This document shows positions 17,857-27,943 of a stretch of 64,000 nt of DNA, in pieces (the stretch's first letter is position 1; each line of letters starts with the position of its first letter). Origin of the DNA: Roseibium suaedae (GTDB lineage Bacteria > Pseudomonadota > Alphaproteobacteria > Rhizobiales > Stappiaceae). Location: contig NZ_FRBW01000006.1 of assembly GCF_900142725.1 (NCBI RefSeq), positions 124,001 through 188,000 on the forward strand, in the 5' to 3' direction. The notes under the pieces were generated by a model. The model had not been told where the DNA came from. It worked only from the letters and a program-made list of their open reading frames with translations, and did no database searches. Position numbers and translations under genes: made by a program.

Positions 17857-20800
17857 TCAGAACCTGTAGCTCAGCCGCAAGGTGCCGCTGTGGCTGCTGG
17901 TGCTGTCCGAGAAGCCTCCGGAATACTGGGTGCGCAGGCTGAAGCCGTTGCCGCTGGCGATATCGACCCCGGCATAGATCCGCCCCATGGTGCCCGGCAG
18001 CGGCATGTCGCTCTGGAAGGTGCCCGTGCCCGCCGGCGCACTGATCAGCCGGGCGTGGGTTTCCCAGGTGTCCGCGCTGCCGAAACTGACCCCCGCACCG
18101 GCAAAGGCGCGCAGCACCGCGGTCTCGCCAAGGCTCACCTGGGTGCCCACTTCCAGGGCTGGCGTGGCGTGGAAACTCCATTGGTCCCGTGAGGACACCT
18201 GAAGATCCAGCACCCCGGCGCCCGCCTCCCTGTATCCGCCCGCATGGGAATAGATCAGATCCAGGTCCACCAGGGGCCGCACATAGAAGGGAGCCACCGC
18301 GAATGTGTAGGCCGCGCGGGCCCGTGTGCCGAAGGTGTAGATGTCCTGATCGCTTTTGGCCGTTGCCGTCAAACCGGGAATGCGGATCGACCGGCTGTTG
18401 CCGTACCAACCGTAGCTGCCAGACAGCGCCCCGGCAAAGAGCCAGCCGCCGGTCTGGTGCTTCACGGACAGGCCAGCGTGGAGCGTATCCCCGTCGGCTT
18501 TTGCCCGGTCATCGTCCGAGCGGGTGAAGCTGCGGTCATAGCCTCCCGCAAAGCCGACAAACCAGTCGGGCCGCACCTCATACTGTGCCCCGGCCTGAAG
18601 CGCATAGGTGGAGGTCTGGAACCCGGCGGCACCGCTTTCCGCCTGCTGATCCATGACCTGTGCGCTGCCCTGGCTCCATGCGCAGCTCGTCTCCACCAGA
18701 AGCGAGGTTCCCGGCGCAAAGACCGGGCAGCTCATCAGCATGCCGAGATGGTCTTGCGCTGCGGAGACGCTGGCTACGGAAGCCGCGCCCGATGCGCCCG
18801 GCGTCAGATCGGACAGGGCGGAGGCATAGCTGGCAGGCGCCGTGTCCGCCAGGACCCCGAGCACGCCGAACAGGGTTCCGAACGTGCCGCCCCCCGCATT
18901 CCAGATCTCCTGAAGATGGTTGGCCGACGCTTTCTGCTGGCTGGTCAGAGCCACACCCGGATCCGCGAAATGCGCGGAGTTTGCCGCAATCGACAGCGCG
19001 CCGGAGGTCCCGGTGATCTCAAAATCGAACAGCGCGGAGTCCACGCTCAGGCTTTGGGAGAGGCTTCCACCGGCCGAGAGGAAGGGAAGGGCAATCCGGG
19101 GCAGAAGACTGGCCGCGCTGACCTGCACCTTGCCCGCAAGTGACGCATCCCCGGTGATTTCGAGACGATCGATCTTGCCTGCCGCAAAGTCGCTTTCCAG
19201 CCTCAGCACCCCCTCCGCCGACTGGCTGTAGCTGCCGTTGACCGCAAGGGTGCCGATGGAATTGCCGGGCGCGACAACGCCCTCGTTGAGAACATTGGCA
19301 TTCACCGCGCCGGTTCCCTCAAGGGACCCGTCCGGTCCCACCAAGACCTCGCTGGCAAGGGAGCCGTTGACCGCAAGGGTGCCGCCGCCAACAATCGTCT
19401 TGCCGGTATAGGTGTTGTCTCCCGAGAGGCTCAGGCGGCCGGAGCCCAGTTTCGTCAGACCGCCAGTCCCGCTGATGACCCCCGCATAGTCTGTGGTCAC
19501 CACCTGATCGACAATGAGCTCGCCCGTGTTGAGGTTCACGCCACCGCCGGTGCCGGACAGGGAGGACATGGCCAGGGCAAACCGTTCAGGGTGGATGGGA
19601 TTGTAGCCATGGTTGGTCCCCAGATCGAGGGACCCTCCGTTGACGACATAGGCACCACCTTGAACGAACCCGCCAACATCGAAGGGAGGGGTGCCGCCCC
19701 ACAGCAGCGTGCCATGCTCGACCTGTGTCACGCCCTGATAGCTGTTATAGCCGGTCAGGGTCAGCGTGCCGCTTCCCAGTTTCGTCAATCCGCCCACACC
19801 GTCCATGGATGCGCTGATGATCGAATCGCTGGTGCCCGTGTCGATGAAGGCACCGCCGTCATGAAGGATGACCTCGACACCGCTCTGGATCAGCGTGCCG
19901 CTCTGGGCAGGCTTCAAAATGCCGCCGTTGAAGTTGATGCGGCCTAACGTTGGAACCGCGGAAACACCGTAGGTCAGCAAGCTGCCGCGATGGCCGTCCG
20001 TGCCGTTCAGATTGAGGGTCCCGACGCCCGAGTTGCCCAGGATAAGGGATATGGCCTCGACCTCGCCGCCATCATCGATCGTCAGAACACCGCTGCCGCC
20101 GCCCCCATTCCCAACGACCAATGTCCTCGTTTTCCAGCTGGATCCGGCCCCGGTCACTGTAACTTCGCCATGACCGTGTGTGGAAAAGCCATTGCCACCG
20201 ATTGACCCGGTCTCAGAAATGACAGCGCCGCCATCTTCGATGAACAGCGTGCCTTGGCCGTAGTCCCCGATGACAAGAGCGTTGTTCTCAATGTTCCACA
20301 GCGATCCTGGACCAGTGACCGTGGCGGTGCCGGTTCCTCCCACATCCTGCCCGACAATGGCTGCTCCGCCGTAGGTTTCCACAGTGCCCCCGTCCTGGAT
20401 GGTCAGCTCTGCCCGGCCCGCTTTGCCGACCGTGAGGGCGCCTTGCTGATACCAGACTGATTCCGCTCCGGTCACGGTGGCGGTGCCGGTCGAACCGGAG
20501 GTGGTCGCCATGACGGTTTCGCTGGCGGCTGTGATCCAGCCGCCGTCGGCAATCGTCAGGTTGCCCGTCCCGTGCAGGCCAATCTGCAGACTGTCGTATT
20601 CCCATTCAGACCTGCGCGCGAAGGTCCCCGTCCCGTCGTTTCCGGACACGATGACCGTGCCAGAGGAGCCTGCGGAATATCCAATCGAACTCTTGACGCT
20701 TCCGACCTTCGCGAAGCCGTCAATGGTCAGGGTGCTGTCACCGCCATATCCGATATCCAGGTTTTTGAGTGTCCGCCATTCAGTCCCGTCTCCCGAAATG

Positions 20801-21381
20801 GTGATCGTGCTGCTTGATCCGGGGTTCACGCTGAAGCGACTGCTTCCCAGGACGTCGACTTCCGCACCGTCCGTAACGCTGAACCGTGCTTCGCCGGAAT
20901 AGCCGAGAATCAGGTCGATGGAGGACAGCAGGCTGGTTCCTGGCCCGGTCAAGCTGATCGTGCCGAGAGAACCGGCATCACTCCCGGCGATTGCAAGCGC
21001 CCCAATAGTGACGTTGGCGCCCTCCTGGATGATCAGGTTGCCCTGTCCGGCGGCACCGACGAACATGTCTTCGGCTAACCAGTGGGAAGAGGCGCCCGTT
21101 ACGGTTACCTCGCCTTGGGCTCCGGCCTTTTCTCCAAGATACGTGGCCCCAATGGTCCCAAGCGTCGCGCCGTTGCTGACAAGTCCGCTGCCTTGGCCGG
21201 TATGTCCGACCGTCAGGTTAAGGTACTCTTTGTCCAAGTCATTGTTGCTGCTGACAACTTCACTCTCATAGATCACATCACCCGTGAACGAGATATCGCC
21301 AGCCGTTGCGGGATGAAGGGAACCTGCAGATGACAGGCCAAAGGCCAGTGCGAGTTTCAGTCTGCCTTGGCAAGATCGCAT
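17857..21381 (-). CDS. Type V autotransporter with repetitive passenger
   Basis: 1174 aa from ATG 21381 with GAGGGGGA upstream; an earlier in-frame ATG (21444) would spoil the signal peptide. Residues 1-28 form a signal peptide ending near PATAG. The passenger (about 30-860) is a beta-helix: many short repeats of the type TVTGAGSSW and GNLTIADGG, then two autotransporter-associated strand repeats (GGLTKLGSGTLTLTGYNSY and GGLTKLGSGRLSLSGDNTY). The C-terminal beta-barrel (about 890-1174) ends in LRLSYRF, with the terminal Phe used for BamA recognition. Function of the passenger (adhesion, aggregation) cannot be read. It has no evident link with T6SS other than position. Confidence 0.93.
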   Translation of the reverse strand: MRSCQGRLKLALAFGLSSAGSLHPATAGDISFTGDVIYESEVVSSNNDLDKEYLNLTVGHTGQGSGLVSNGATLGTIGATYLGEKAGAQGEVTVTGASSHWLAEDMFVGAAGQGNLIIQEGANVTIGALAIAGSDAGSLGTISLTGPGTSLLSSIDLILGYSGEARFSVTDGAEVDVLGSSRFSVNPGSSSTITISGDGTEWRTLKNLDIGYGGDSTLTIDGFAKVGSVKSSIGYSAGSSGTVIVSGNDGTGTFARRSEWEYDSLQIGLHGTGNLTIADGGWITAASETVMATTSGSTGTATVTGAESVWYQQGALTVGKAGRAELTIQDGGTVETYGGAAIVGQDVGGTGTATVTGPGSLWNIENNALVIGDYGQGTLFIEDGGAVISETGSIGGNGFSTHGHGEVTVTGAGSSWKTRTLVVGNGGGGSGVLTIDDGGEVEAISLILGNSGVGTLNLNGTDGHRGSLLTYGVSAVPTLGRINFNGGILKPAQSGTLIQSGVEVILHDGGAFIDTGTSDSIISASMDGVGGLTKLGSGTLTLTGYNSYQGVTQVEHGTLLWGGTPPFDVGGFVQGGAYVVNGGSLDLGTNHGYNPIHPERFALAMSSLSGTGGGVNLNTGELIVDQVVTTDYAGVISGTGGLTKLGSGRLSLSGDNTYTGKTIVGGGTLAVNGSLASEVLVGPDGSLEGTGAVNANVLNEGVVAPGNSIGTLAVNGSYSQSAEGVLRLESDFAAGKIDRLEITGDASLAGKVQVSAASLLPRIALPFLSAGGSLSQSLSVDSALFDFEITGTSGALSIAANSAHFADPGVALTSQQKASANHLQEIWNAGGGTFGTLFGVLGVLADTAPASYASALSDLTPGASGAASVASVSAAQDHLGMLMSCPVFAPGTSLLVETSCAWSQGSAQVMDQQAESGAAGFQTSTYALQAGAQYEVRPDWFVGFAGGYDRSFTRSDDDRAKADGDTLHAGLSVKHQTGGWLFAGALSGSYGWYGNSRSIRIPGLTATAKSDQDIYTFGTRARAAYTFAVAPFYVRPLVDLDLIYSHAGGYREAGAGVLDLQVSSRDQWSFHATPALEVGTQVSLGETAVLRAFAGAGVSFGSADTWETHARLISAPAGTGTFQSDMPLPGTMGRIYAGVDIASGNGFSLRTQYSGGFSDSTSSHSGTLRLSYRF

Positions 21382-21710
21382 GAATTCCCCCTCATCGCGG
21401 ACCCTTGGGCCATTGCATGGGGACTCCGCCTCTTCATGCGGCAAGGCCGTAAACCGTCAATCCCGCGACGATATGGGGAGAAATCTGCAGACGTCCATCA
21501 AACAATTCTGACAAATTCTGACTATTTCCGTGCGCCTTCCTTTCCGGCAGGTGAGGACCTGATCTCGCCCTCTACTTTGAGGTTGAAATGCCGACGGTTG
21601 AGGGACAAACGGTTCGGCGGGCGCCAATCTCCCCCGCAAGGAGCAGGGCTATCGCATATGACGAAACGGCCGCCTGCGCGGGATAGCCATGACGCTTTAA
21701 TAGCGTGCAG

Positions 21711-21846
21711 CCCATCCTTCGAGACGCAGCCTTGCTGCTCCTCAGGATGAGGGTATCGTGCTGAGAACGCATAGGAAAATGACTTGGCACAAACACTCGC
21801 CTCATCCTGAGGAGCCTGGCCTATGCCAGGCGTCTCGAAGGATGGG
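21711..21846. repeat. Pair of intergenic repeats in inverted orientation
   Basis: The left copy starts CCCATCCTTCGAGACGC (21711-21727) and continues to GCTCCTCAGGATGAGG (21737-21752). The right copy is its reverse complement (CTCATCCTGAGGAG at 21801, GCGTCTCGAAGGATGGG at 21830-21846). About 50 bp separate the copies, so the pair could form a long cruciform or hairpin. Confidence 0.75.
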
Positions 21847-22002
21847 CCGCTTGCTGAAGCTTCATTTCTTCAACAGAAATCGGTTTCCGGCGTTTCCTTG
21901 CCCAAATGCATTTCCCCTCCCCCTTTACGGGGAGATGCCCCCAAATTGGGGACAGAGGAGGGGAAATAAGCTCCTCGAGGTTGATGACAAACCTAACAAA
22001 TC

Positions 22003-22130
22003 GTCATCCCGGACGCAGCGAAGCGGAGATCCGGGACCGGTGAGCCGAGGCGCGCCTGCAGTCAACTGATTGGAACCGTTACTCTTCTGGCTCACCGGTC
22101 CCGGCTCGCGCTCCGCTTGGCCGGGATGAC
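22003..22130. repeat. Imperfect inverted repeat pair (about 42-44 bp arms)
   Basis: The left arm begins GTCATCCCGGACGCAGCG (22003) and ends ACCGGTGAGCC (22046). The right arm (22089-22130) begins GGCTCACCGGTCCCGG and ends GCCGGGATGAC. Similar units occur near 44280-44800, so this is a genome-wide type of intergenic repeat. Confidence 0.7.
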
Positions 22131-22163
22131 TATCGAGAGCTTGATACCTTTGTCAGCAGTCTT

Positions 22164-22182
22164 GAGGGGAAATAAGCCCCTC
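22164..22182. terminator. Hairpin after clpV, possible terminator
   Basis: GAGGGG, loop AAATAAG, CCCCTC, about 20 bp beyond the clpV stop. There is no T-run, so termination is only possible. Part of the same sequence (GAGGGGAAATAAGC) recurs at about 21957, so it is also a repeat. Confidence 0.35.
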
Positions 22183-22201
22183 GAAACCTTGCAGCGCTTC
22201 C

Positions 22202-24964
22202 TCAGTTGAACCCGTAGGCGAAGTCGCCGTTTTCGACGCTGATGGTGATGGCGCCGATGGTGCCGCCGTCCAGCATGCGGGTCAGGAATTCGGTCGAGAT
22301 TTCCGGCAGCATGGTGTTGGTGACGATGGCGTCGATCATGCGGCCGCCGCTTTCCAGGTCCTGGCAGCGGGAGACGATGGTGTCGACCACCTCCTCGGAA
22401 TAGCTGAAAGGCACCTGATAGGTGTCCTTCACCCGCTTGGCGATCCGGTCGAGCTGCAGGCGCGTGATCTTGCCGATCATGTCCGGGGAGAGCGGATAGT
22501 AGGGAATGGCGACCATGCGGCCCAGGAGCGCTGGCGGGAAGACCTTGAGCAGCGGATCGCGCAGGGCCTTGGCCATGCCGTCCGGCTCTGGCATCAGCTC
22601 CGGATCGGAGCACAGATCCATGATCACTTCGGAGCCCGCGTTGGAGGTCAGGAGGATCAGGGTGTTGCGGAAGTCGATCATCCGGCCTTCGCCGTCCTCC
22701 ATCATGCCCTTGTCGAACACCTGGAAGAAGATCTCGTGCACGTCCGGATGGGCCTTTTCGACCTCATCCAGCAGCACCACCGAATAGGGCTTGCGCCGCA
22801 CGGCTTCGGTCAGCACCCCGCCTTCGCCATAGCCGACATAGCCCGGAGGCGCGCCCTTGAGGCTGGAGACCGTGTGGGCTTCCTGGAACTCGGACATGTT
22901 GATGGTGATGACATTCTGCTCGCCGCCATAAAGGGTCTCGGCCAACGCCAGCGCGGTCTCCGTCTTGCCGACGCCGGAGGTTCCGGCCAGCAGGAACACG
23001 CCGATGGGCTTTGACGGATTGTCCAGCCCGGCGCGGGAGGCTTTCACCCGCTTGGCGATCATTTCCATCGCGTGGTCCTGGCCGATCACCCGCTTGCCAA
23101 GATGTTCGGCAAGGTTCAGCACCGTGCGGATCTCGTCCTTGACCATGCGGCCAACGGGAATGCCGGTCCAGTCGGCGACAACGGACGCCACGGCCTGGGC
23201 ATCGACAATCGGCAGGATCAGGGGGTCTTCGCCCTGAAGCACGACAAGGTCGGCCTGTTTGGCGCGAAGCTCTGCCATCAGGGCGTCCCGGTCTACCGGT
23301 GCCGGTTCATTGGCAGAAGCGTCAGGCTCCCTCTCCCCCTGGGGAGAGGGCTGGGGTGAGGGGGTAATTTCGAGTGAGGGGGCAATTGGGGGCTTGTCAG
23401 ATTCTGCCTCCACCGGCTGGCCACCTTCCCGGAGACGGGCGCGCAAGGTCAGGATCTCGCCGACCAGGGCCTTTTCCGCGTCCCAGCGGGCGGTCAGCTC
23501 GCCGTGGCGCAGGCTTTCGGCCTCCAGCTCCGCAAGGGCCGTGGCGCGGCGGGCGGCCACATCGCTGCCGGCGCTTTCGTCCCGGGCAATGATGTCCAGT
23601 TCGGTCTCCAGCGCTTCCCGGCGGCGCTGGCAATCGTCCAGCGAGGCGGGCATGGCATGCAGGCTGATGGCGACGCGGGCGCTGGCCGTGTCCAGAACGC
23701 TGACCGACTTGTCCGGCAGCTGGCGCGCGGGAATATAGCGGGCAGAGAGTTTCACCGAGGCTTCCAGCGCCTCGTCGAGGATCTGCACCTGATGGTGACG
23801 CTCCAGCATGGAGGCAATGCCGCGCATCATCAGCACGGCCTTGGCCTCGTCCGGCTCGGCCACCTGCACCACCTGGAAGCGGCGGGTGAGGGCCGGGTCC
23901 TTCTCGATGTGCTTCTTGTATTCGCTCCAGGTGGTCGCGCCGATGGTGCGCAGGGTGCCACGGGCAAGGGCAGGCTTCAGGAGATTGGCCGCATCGCCCG
24001 TTCCCGCTGCCCCGCCAGCGCCAACCAGCGTGTGGGTCTCATCGACGAAGAGGATGATCGGCACCGGGCTCGCCTGAACTTCCTCGATCACCGACTTCAG
24101 CCGGTTTTCAAATTCGCCCTTCATGGAAGCGCCCGCCTGCAAAAGGCCCACATCCAGCGCCAGCAGCCGGGCATCGCGCAGGGCGGGCGGCACGTCGCCG
24201 CGGGCAATGCGCAAGGCAAAGCCTTCGACCACGGCGGTCTTGCCGACACCGGCCTCGCCGGTCAGGATCGGGTTGTTCTGACGGCGGCGCATCAGCACAT
24301 CCACCACCTGGCGGATTTCCTCGTCCCGGCCCATGACCGGGTCGATCTCGCCCGCCCGGGCCTTTTCCGTCAGGTCCGTGCAATATTGCTCCAGCGACGC
24401 GCTGCCGCCGAGCTGGGGCAGGGACGACGCGGAGGCAGGCGCGCCAGCCCCGGCAGAGACTGAGCCGTCCTGCGGCGCCAGACTTTCTTCCGGCGAGCCT
24501 TTCAGGATCTCGTTGAAGCGGGCGGAAAGATCCTCGGCCTTGATCTTCTTGAACTCGGCAGACATGGCCTCCAGCTGGTTGCGCAGGCTGCTGGTCTTGA
24601 CGATGCCGAGGATCAGATGGCCCGTGCGCACCTGATTGGCGCCCAGCATCAGGGAACCATAGACCCAGCCGCGCTCGACGGCCTCTTCCAGATGGGAGGA
24701 GAGATCGGAGATCGAGCTGGCGCCCCGCGGCAGGCCGTCCAGATAGGCGACCAGCTGGCTGGCAAGGCGGGCGGGGTCCAGTTCATAATGGCGGATCAGC
24801 CGGTGCAGGTCGCTGTCCTGCCCTTGCAGGATCTGATGGATCCAGTGGGCCAGCTCGACATAAGGATTGCCGCGCATCTTGCAGAAGACGGTGGCGCTTT
24901 CGATCGACTGGAAGCCCAACCGGTTGAGTTTGCCGAACAGGGCAACACGGCTGATTTCGGTCAT
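22202..24964 (-). CDS. clpV: T6SS sheath-recycling AAA+ ATPase ClpV (TssH)
   Basis: 920 aa. ClpV disassembles the contracted TssBC sheath. An N-domain (1-150) binds the sheath. The first AAA+ module has Walker A GEAGVGKT (236-243) and Walker [11 protein letters not shown] coiled middle domain lies near 420-520. The second AAA+ module has Walker [16 protein letters not shown] (near 660) and a LLDEVEKAH Walker B. The ATG at 24964 follows TAGGA. Residues about 528-546 ([11 protein letters not shown]) do not look like ClpV: they are encoded by an intergenic-type repeat inserted in frame between the two AAA+ modules. Last gene of the upstream T6SS block, 25 bp after tssG. Confidence 0.96.
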   Translation of the reverse strand: MTEISRVALFGKLNRLGFQSIESATVFCKMRGNPYVELAHWIHQILQGQDSDLHRLIRHYELDPARLASQLVAYLDGLPRGASSISDLSSHLEEAVERGWVYGSLMLGANQVRTGHLILGIVKTSSLRNQLEAMSAEFKKIKAEDLSARFNEILKGSPEESLAPQDGSVSAGAGAPASASSLPQLGGSASLEQYCTDLTEKARAGEIDPVMGRDEEIRQVVDVLMRRRQNNPILTGEAGVGKTAVVEGFALRIARGDVPPALRDARLLALDVGLLQAGASMKGEFENRLKSVIEEVQASPVPIILFVDETHTLVGAGGAAGTGDAANLLKPALARGTLRTIGATTWSEYKKHIEKDPALTRRFQVVQVAEPDEAKAVLMMRGIASMLERHHQVQILDEALEASVKLSARYIPARQLPDKSVSVLDTASARVAISLHAMPASLDDCQRRREALETELDIIARDESAGSDVAARRATALAELEAESLRHGELTARWDAEKALVGEILTLRARLREGGQPVEAESDKPPIAPSLEITPSPQPSPQGEREPDASANEPAPVDRDALMAELRAKQADLVVLQGEDPLILPIVDAQAVASVVADWTGIPVGRMVKDEIRTVLNLAEHLGKRVIGQDHAMEMIAKRVKASRAGLDNPSKPIGVFLLAGTSGVGKTETALALAETLYGGEQNVITINMSEFQEAHTVSSLKGAPPGYVGYGEGGVLTEAVRRKPYSVVLLDEVEKAHPDVHEIFFQVFDKGMMEDGEGRMIDFRNTLILLTSNAGSEVIMDLCSDPELMPEPDGMAKALRDPLLKVFPPALLGRMVAIPYYPLSPDMIGKITRLQLDRIAKRVKDTYQVPFSYSEEVVDTIVSRCQDLESGGRMIDAIVTNTMLPEISTEFLTRMLDGGTIGAITISVENGDFAYGFN
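23327..23380. repeat. Intergenic-type hairpin repeat inside clpV
   Basis: Contains CCCTCTCCCC facing GGGGAGAGGG, then GGTGAGGG. The coding strand of clpV shares the run CCCTCACCCCAGCCCTCTC with the intergenic copy at 46246. In clpV it adds roughly 18 codons without breaking the frame. Confidence 0.75.
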
Positions 24965-24988
24965 GATTATTTTCCTATCCGGTCAGGG

Positions 24989-26101
24989 TCAAAACATCGG
25001 CCGTTGAGGCGCTGTCAGGTAAAGGTCGTCCGCATCTGTTGCCGAGCGCTGGCCGATCCAGCTTGTCAGCCCGAGGTCGCCAGACTTGCCCAGCACGGTC
25101 GGCGGCACCTCGTCCTGCCGCAGCACCAGGTTCGCCTCCCATTCCAGCGTGTCGCCGGTGAAATTGCGCAGGATCGCCGCCAGCCGCTTCAGGCTCTGGC
25201 CGCCGGGCAGCAGGCGGCGGTAATCCTCCAGCGACAGCGGGCCGATGCGGATGCGGAATTTCGCCTCCCGCGACCAGACCTTTTCGCCGAGGCTCGCCTG
25301 GCCGCCGAGCGTGGCCTGGCCCAGCTGCCCCCGGTCGTGAGGCTCCAGATGCAGCCAGCTGCCGGCAAAGCTTTCGATGGAAATCTCCGCCCGGAAGAAC
25401 TTCTGAAGGATCGACTTGAGCCCCGCTTCGCTGCGCGGCGTGCTGGCCAGCAAGCCGGCAAAGTGCCGCTTCGCCAGATCCGGCATGGCGTCCCGGTCCT
25501 GAAAGCTTTCCCCGGCGATCCCGGCAATGGCATCCAGCTTCTCGCCGAAGGGATCGTCATCCGGCCGGTCGAAGGAGGGGGCAGGCTCGCCCGTGGCCCA
25601 GGCCCGGTAGAAGAGCGAGATCATCCGGTGATGGAAGAGATCCGCAAAGGCGGTGAAGGACGTGTCCCGGTGGTTGCGCACCCGGTCGCGGGCATAGTCC
25701 GTCAGATGCAGCGGCAGGGCGCCATGGGGTCCGAAAAGGCCGAAGACATGCTGGGACAGCCGGTGGCGGCCGGTCTCGCCCTCCGGCTTGAAGGACGAGA
25801 GGGTCGAGGTCGGAAAGGCAAGCTCGGCTGTCTGTCCCAGCCGCACCGCATCCTCGGAAGGGCGCAGCGACCGGCCAAGCCGGGGCCGGTCGGAATGGGC
25901 CGCCTCGACCAGGCGCAGGGCCTGGAAGATGTGATGCTTTTCCGGATGCTGTTCCAGCGCGGCGAGGATCTGCGGCACGGCCCCGGACAGGGCAGGCGGC
26001 AGATCTTCGCCGGAAGGCATCTCTTCCTGCGCAGCAACAAGGGGGGCGTCCTGAACCGGAAAGCTCAGATCAGCCTCCGTTTTCCGCTCTTGGCCGGCCA
26101 T
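24989..26101 (-). CDS. tssG: T6SS baseplate protein TssG
   Basis: 370 aa. TssG with TssE and TssF builds the baseplate wedge around the VgrG hub. Family features: FQALRLVEAAHSDRPRLG, GLFGPHGALPLHLTDYARDR and YRAWATGEPAPSF (the typical 'G..GplP..yt' and 'fyRAW' motifs). The ATG at 26101 lies inside tssF (37-bp overlap), as usual for tssF-tssG pairs. The first 40 residues are Pro/Glu-rich and poorly conserved, so the true start could be an internal ATG (MPSGEDLPPA), which would leave the core unchanged. Confidence 0.95.
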   Translation of the reverse strand: MAGQERKTEADLSFPVQDAPLVAAQEEMPSGEDLPPALSGAVPQILAALEQHPEKHHIFQALRLVEAAHSDRPRLGRSLRPSEDAVRLGQTAELAFPTSTLSSFKPEGETGRHRLSQHVFGLFGPHGALPLHLTDYARDRVRNHRDTSFTAFADLFHHRMISLFYRAWATGEPAPSFDRPDDDPFGEKLDAIAGIAGESFQDRDAMPDLAKRHFAGLLASTPRSEAGLKSILQKFFRAEISIESFAGSWLHLEPHDRGQLGQATLGGQASLGEKVWSREAKFRIRIGPLSLEDYRRLLPGGQSLKRLAAILRNFTGDTLEWEANLVLRQDEVPPTVLGKSGDLGLTSWIGQRSATDADDLYLTAPQRPMF

Positions 26102-27939
26102 CTCGCGATGTCCCCCCGTTTTTGTGAGAAAATGACGGTTTCGGTGAAACTGTTCAGCGTGACGTATTTGGCGAAGAAGGATTCCAGCACCGCGCCGAGC
26201 ACGTAGCAGCCGGTGCCTTCGAAGAAACTCTCGTCAAAGCCGACGCGGATCTCCAGCCCGCGCACCGCGGTGGACAGCACCCCGTCCGCCATGCGCCGCA
26301 CGATGGGGCGGGAGCTGACATGAACCAGCCCCTCCACCTGCTTGGCGATGGCGACTTCCCCGAGCGGGGTGTAAAGGCCGATCAGCTCGCGCAGGGCCGC
26401 GCCGCCGGAGCCCCGGTCCCCATCGGCGATGGAGAGATAGTTGAGGCTCATGTGGCTGATCATCTGCCAGGCGCGCCCGCCTTCCGCCAGGCTGTGGCGC
26501 GGGCGGGTGGGCGGCACGATGGCCCGGATTTCCGACACCGGCCCGCCCTCGGGCAGCACGAAATCCGTGTCCTGGCCGCCAATCGGGGTCAGGAGCGGCA
26601 GGTCGCGGTTGGTGCACAGGGCCTTGACCGCCAGCTGGCGCACATTGCCCGGATAGGGGGCCTGATTGCGGTCGCTGAGCGAGAGATAGAATTCGGTGCC
26701 GAGATAAGAGGTCCGTCCGCCCTTCAGCCGCTGCTTTTCCGAGCGCTGGCGCAGCCGCCGCCGGACGTTGTAATAGGCCGAATGGGTCTCGCCGAAGGGG
26801 GTGAAATCCTGCGCGCTATAGAAGGGCCGGAAGGGCACGTCATCGGTGCCTTCGCTGCCGATGCCGGTGACTTCCTCCAGCTGATAGATCTCGTAATCCA
26901 GCGGCGCCATGCGGTCGGCGGTGATGTGATGGTCCACCTCCGTGCCCGCCAGGGAGACCCGGTCGCAGCGCTTGGAAAAGAGATTGACCGCAGGCACGGC
27001 GTTCAGCTCGAAACTGGCCGGGCTGAGAGACTTCAGCGACGGATAATCCTCGGACAGGAGGATATAGAGGTCCAGATCATCGCCCTTGGCCTTGCGCACC
27101 GCCGGAGACAGGCCGCACAGATCGATGAAGAAGAACCGCTGCGGCATGGCGAAATATTCCTGCAGCAACCGGTAGCCCTCGAAGGAGGGTCCGGGCACCG
27201 GCAGGAGGGCTTCTTCCGCATCAAAACCGCGCGGCCTTATGTCCTTGCCAAGGGGCAGGCTCCAGTCCTCGCGCCGGTCGGTGGACCGGCCCGCCAGACC
27301 AGCCGCCTTGCCAAGGATCGCCTCATAAAGCCGCCAGGGTTCCGCGCCGCTGCCACACAGATGGAGCGTCAGCCGGTCGAGCGGCAGATCGGAGAGGTTT
27401 TTCCCGTCCTTGCGGCGGATGCGCAGCCGGATCGCGGCCTTGGCGCTGTTGTTGCGGCCAAGGCCCGCGGCGACAAGCTCGCCCCGGCCCTCGACATATT
27501 CGGCCTCCACCAGCTCGATGGGCCACAGGGTCGCGTCCTGGGAGGTGGTGAACTGGCAGGCGGTCTGCCCGCCGTCCAGCACCCGGCCGCGCATCAAGGT
27601 TCCGCGCGGCACCGTGTAGCCTTCCTCCATGCCGCCCTGGGACATGTCCGGCATCAGCCGGACGATGGTCATGGACGGGGTCGGCGCCAGAAAGTGCGGG
27701 TAAACGATCTCCAGCAAGTTCTGGGTGAAGACCGGATATTGCAGGTCCAGCTCCAGCTGGACGCGGGCCGCCAGAAAGGCAAAGCCCTCCAGAAGCCGCT
27801 CCACATAGGGGTCATGCACTTCGAGCTGGGACATGCCCAGGCGCGAGGCGATCTTCGGATAGCTTTCGGCGAACTCGGCTCCCATCTCGCGGATGAAACC
27901 GAGCTCCTCCTCATAGCGTCTGAGCAAGCGTGTATCCAT
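26065..27939 (-). CDS. tssF: T6SS baseplate protein TssF
   Basis: 624 aa from ATG 27939 (MDTRLLRRYEEELGFIREMG, the normal TssF beginning). A longer in-frame reading to 28128 overlaps tssE and encodes unrelated residues. Hallmarks include EFAESYPKIASRLGM, DPYVERLLEGFAFL and VYPHFLAPTPSM. TssF forms dimers in each baseplate wedge with TssG and TssE. It lies 4 bp after tssE and overlaps tssG. Normal length, nothing unusual. Confidence 0.96.
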   Translation of the reverse strand: MDTRLLRRYEEELGFIREMGAEFAESYPKIASRLGMSQLEVHDPYVERLLEGFAFLAARVQLELDLQYPVFTQNLLEIVYPHFLAPTPSMTIVRLMPDMSQGGMEEGYTVPRGTLMRGRVLDGGQTACQFTTSQDATLWPIELVEAEYVEGRGELVAAGLGRNNSAKAAIRLRIRRKDGKNLSDLPLDRLTLHLCGSGAEPWRLYEAILGKAAGLAGRSTDRREDWSLPLGKDIRPRGFDAEEALLPVPGPSFEGYRLLQEYFAMPQRFFFIDLCGLSPAVRKAKGDDLDLYILLSEDYPSLKSLSPASFELNAVPAVNLFSKRCDRVSLAGTEVDHHITADRMAPLDYEIYQLEEVTGIGSEGTDDVPFRPFYSAQDFTPFGETHSAYYNVRRRLRQRSEKQRLKGGRTSYLGTEFYLSLSDRNQAPYPGNVRQLAVKALCTNRDLPLLTPIGGQDTDFVLPEGGPVSEIRAIVPPTRPRHSLAEGGRAWQMISHMSLNYLSIADGDRGSGGAALRELIGLYTPLGEVAIAKQVEGLVHVSSRPIVRRMADGVLSTAVRGLEIRVGFDESFFEGTGCYVLGAVLESFFAKYVTLNSFTETVIFSQKRGDIARWPAKSGKRRLI

Positions 27940-27943
27940 GGGC

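Larger units (their letters stand above)
21382..22201. other. 820-bp non-coding region with repeats
   Basis: The first 150 bp beyond the autotransporter start are AT-richer than the surroundings and probably hold its promoter, but no clear -35/-10 was found. The rest contains two pairs of inverted repeats (21711-21846 and 22003-22130) and a hairpin after clpV. Short open frames here lack ribosome sites. Confidence 0.6.
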
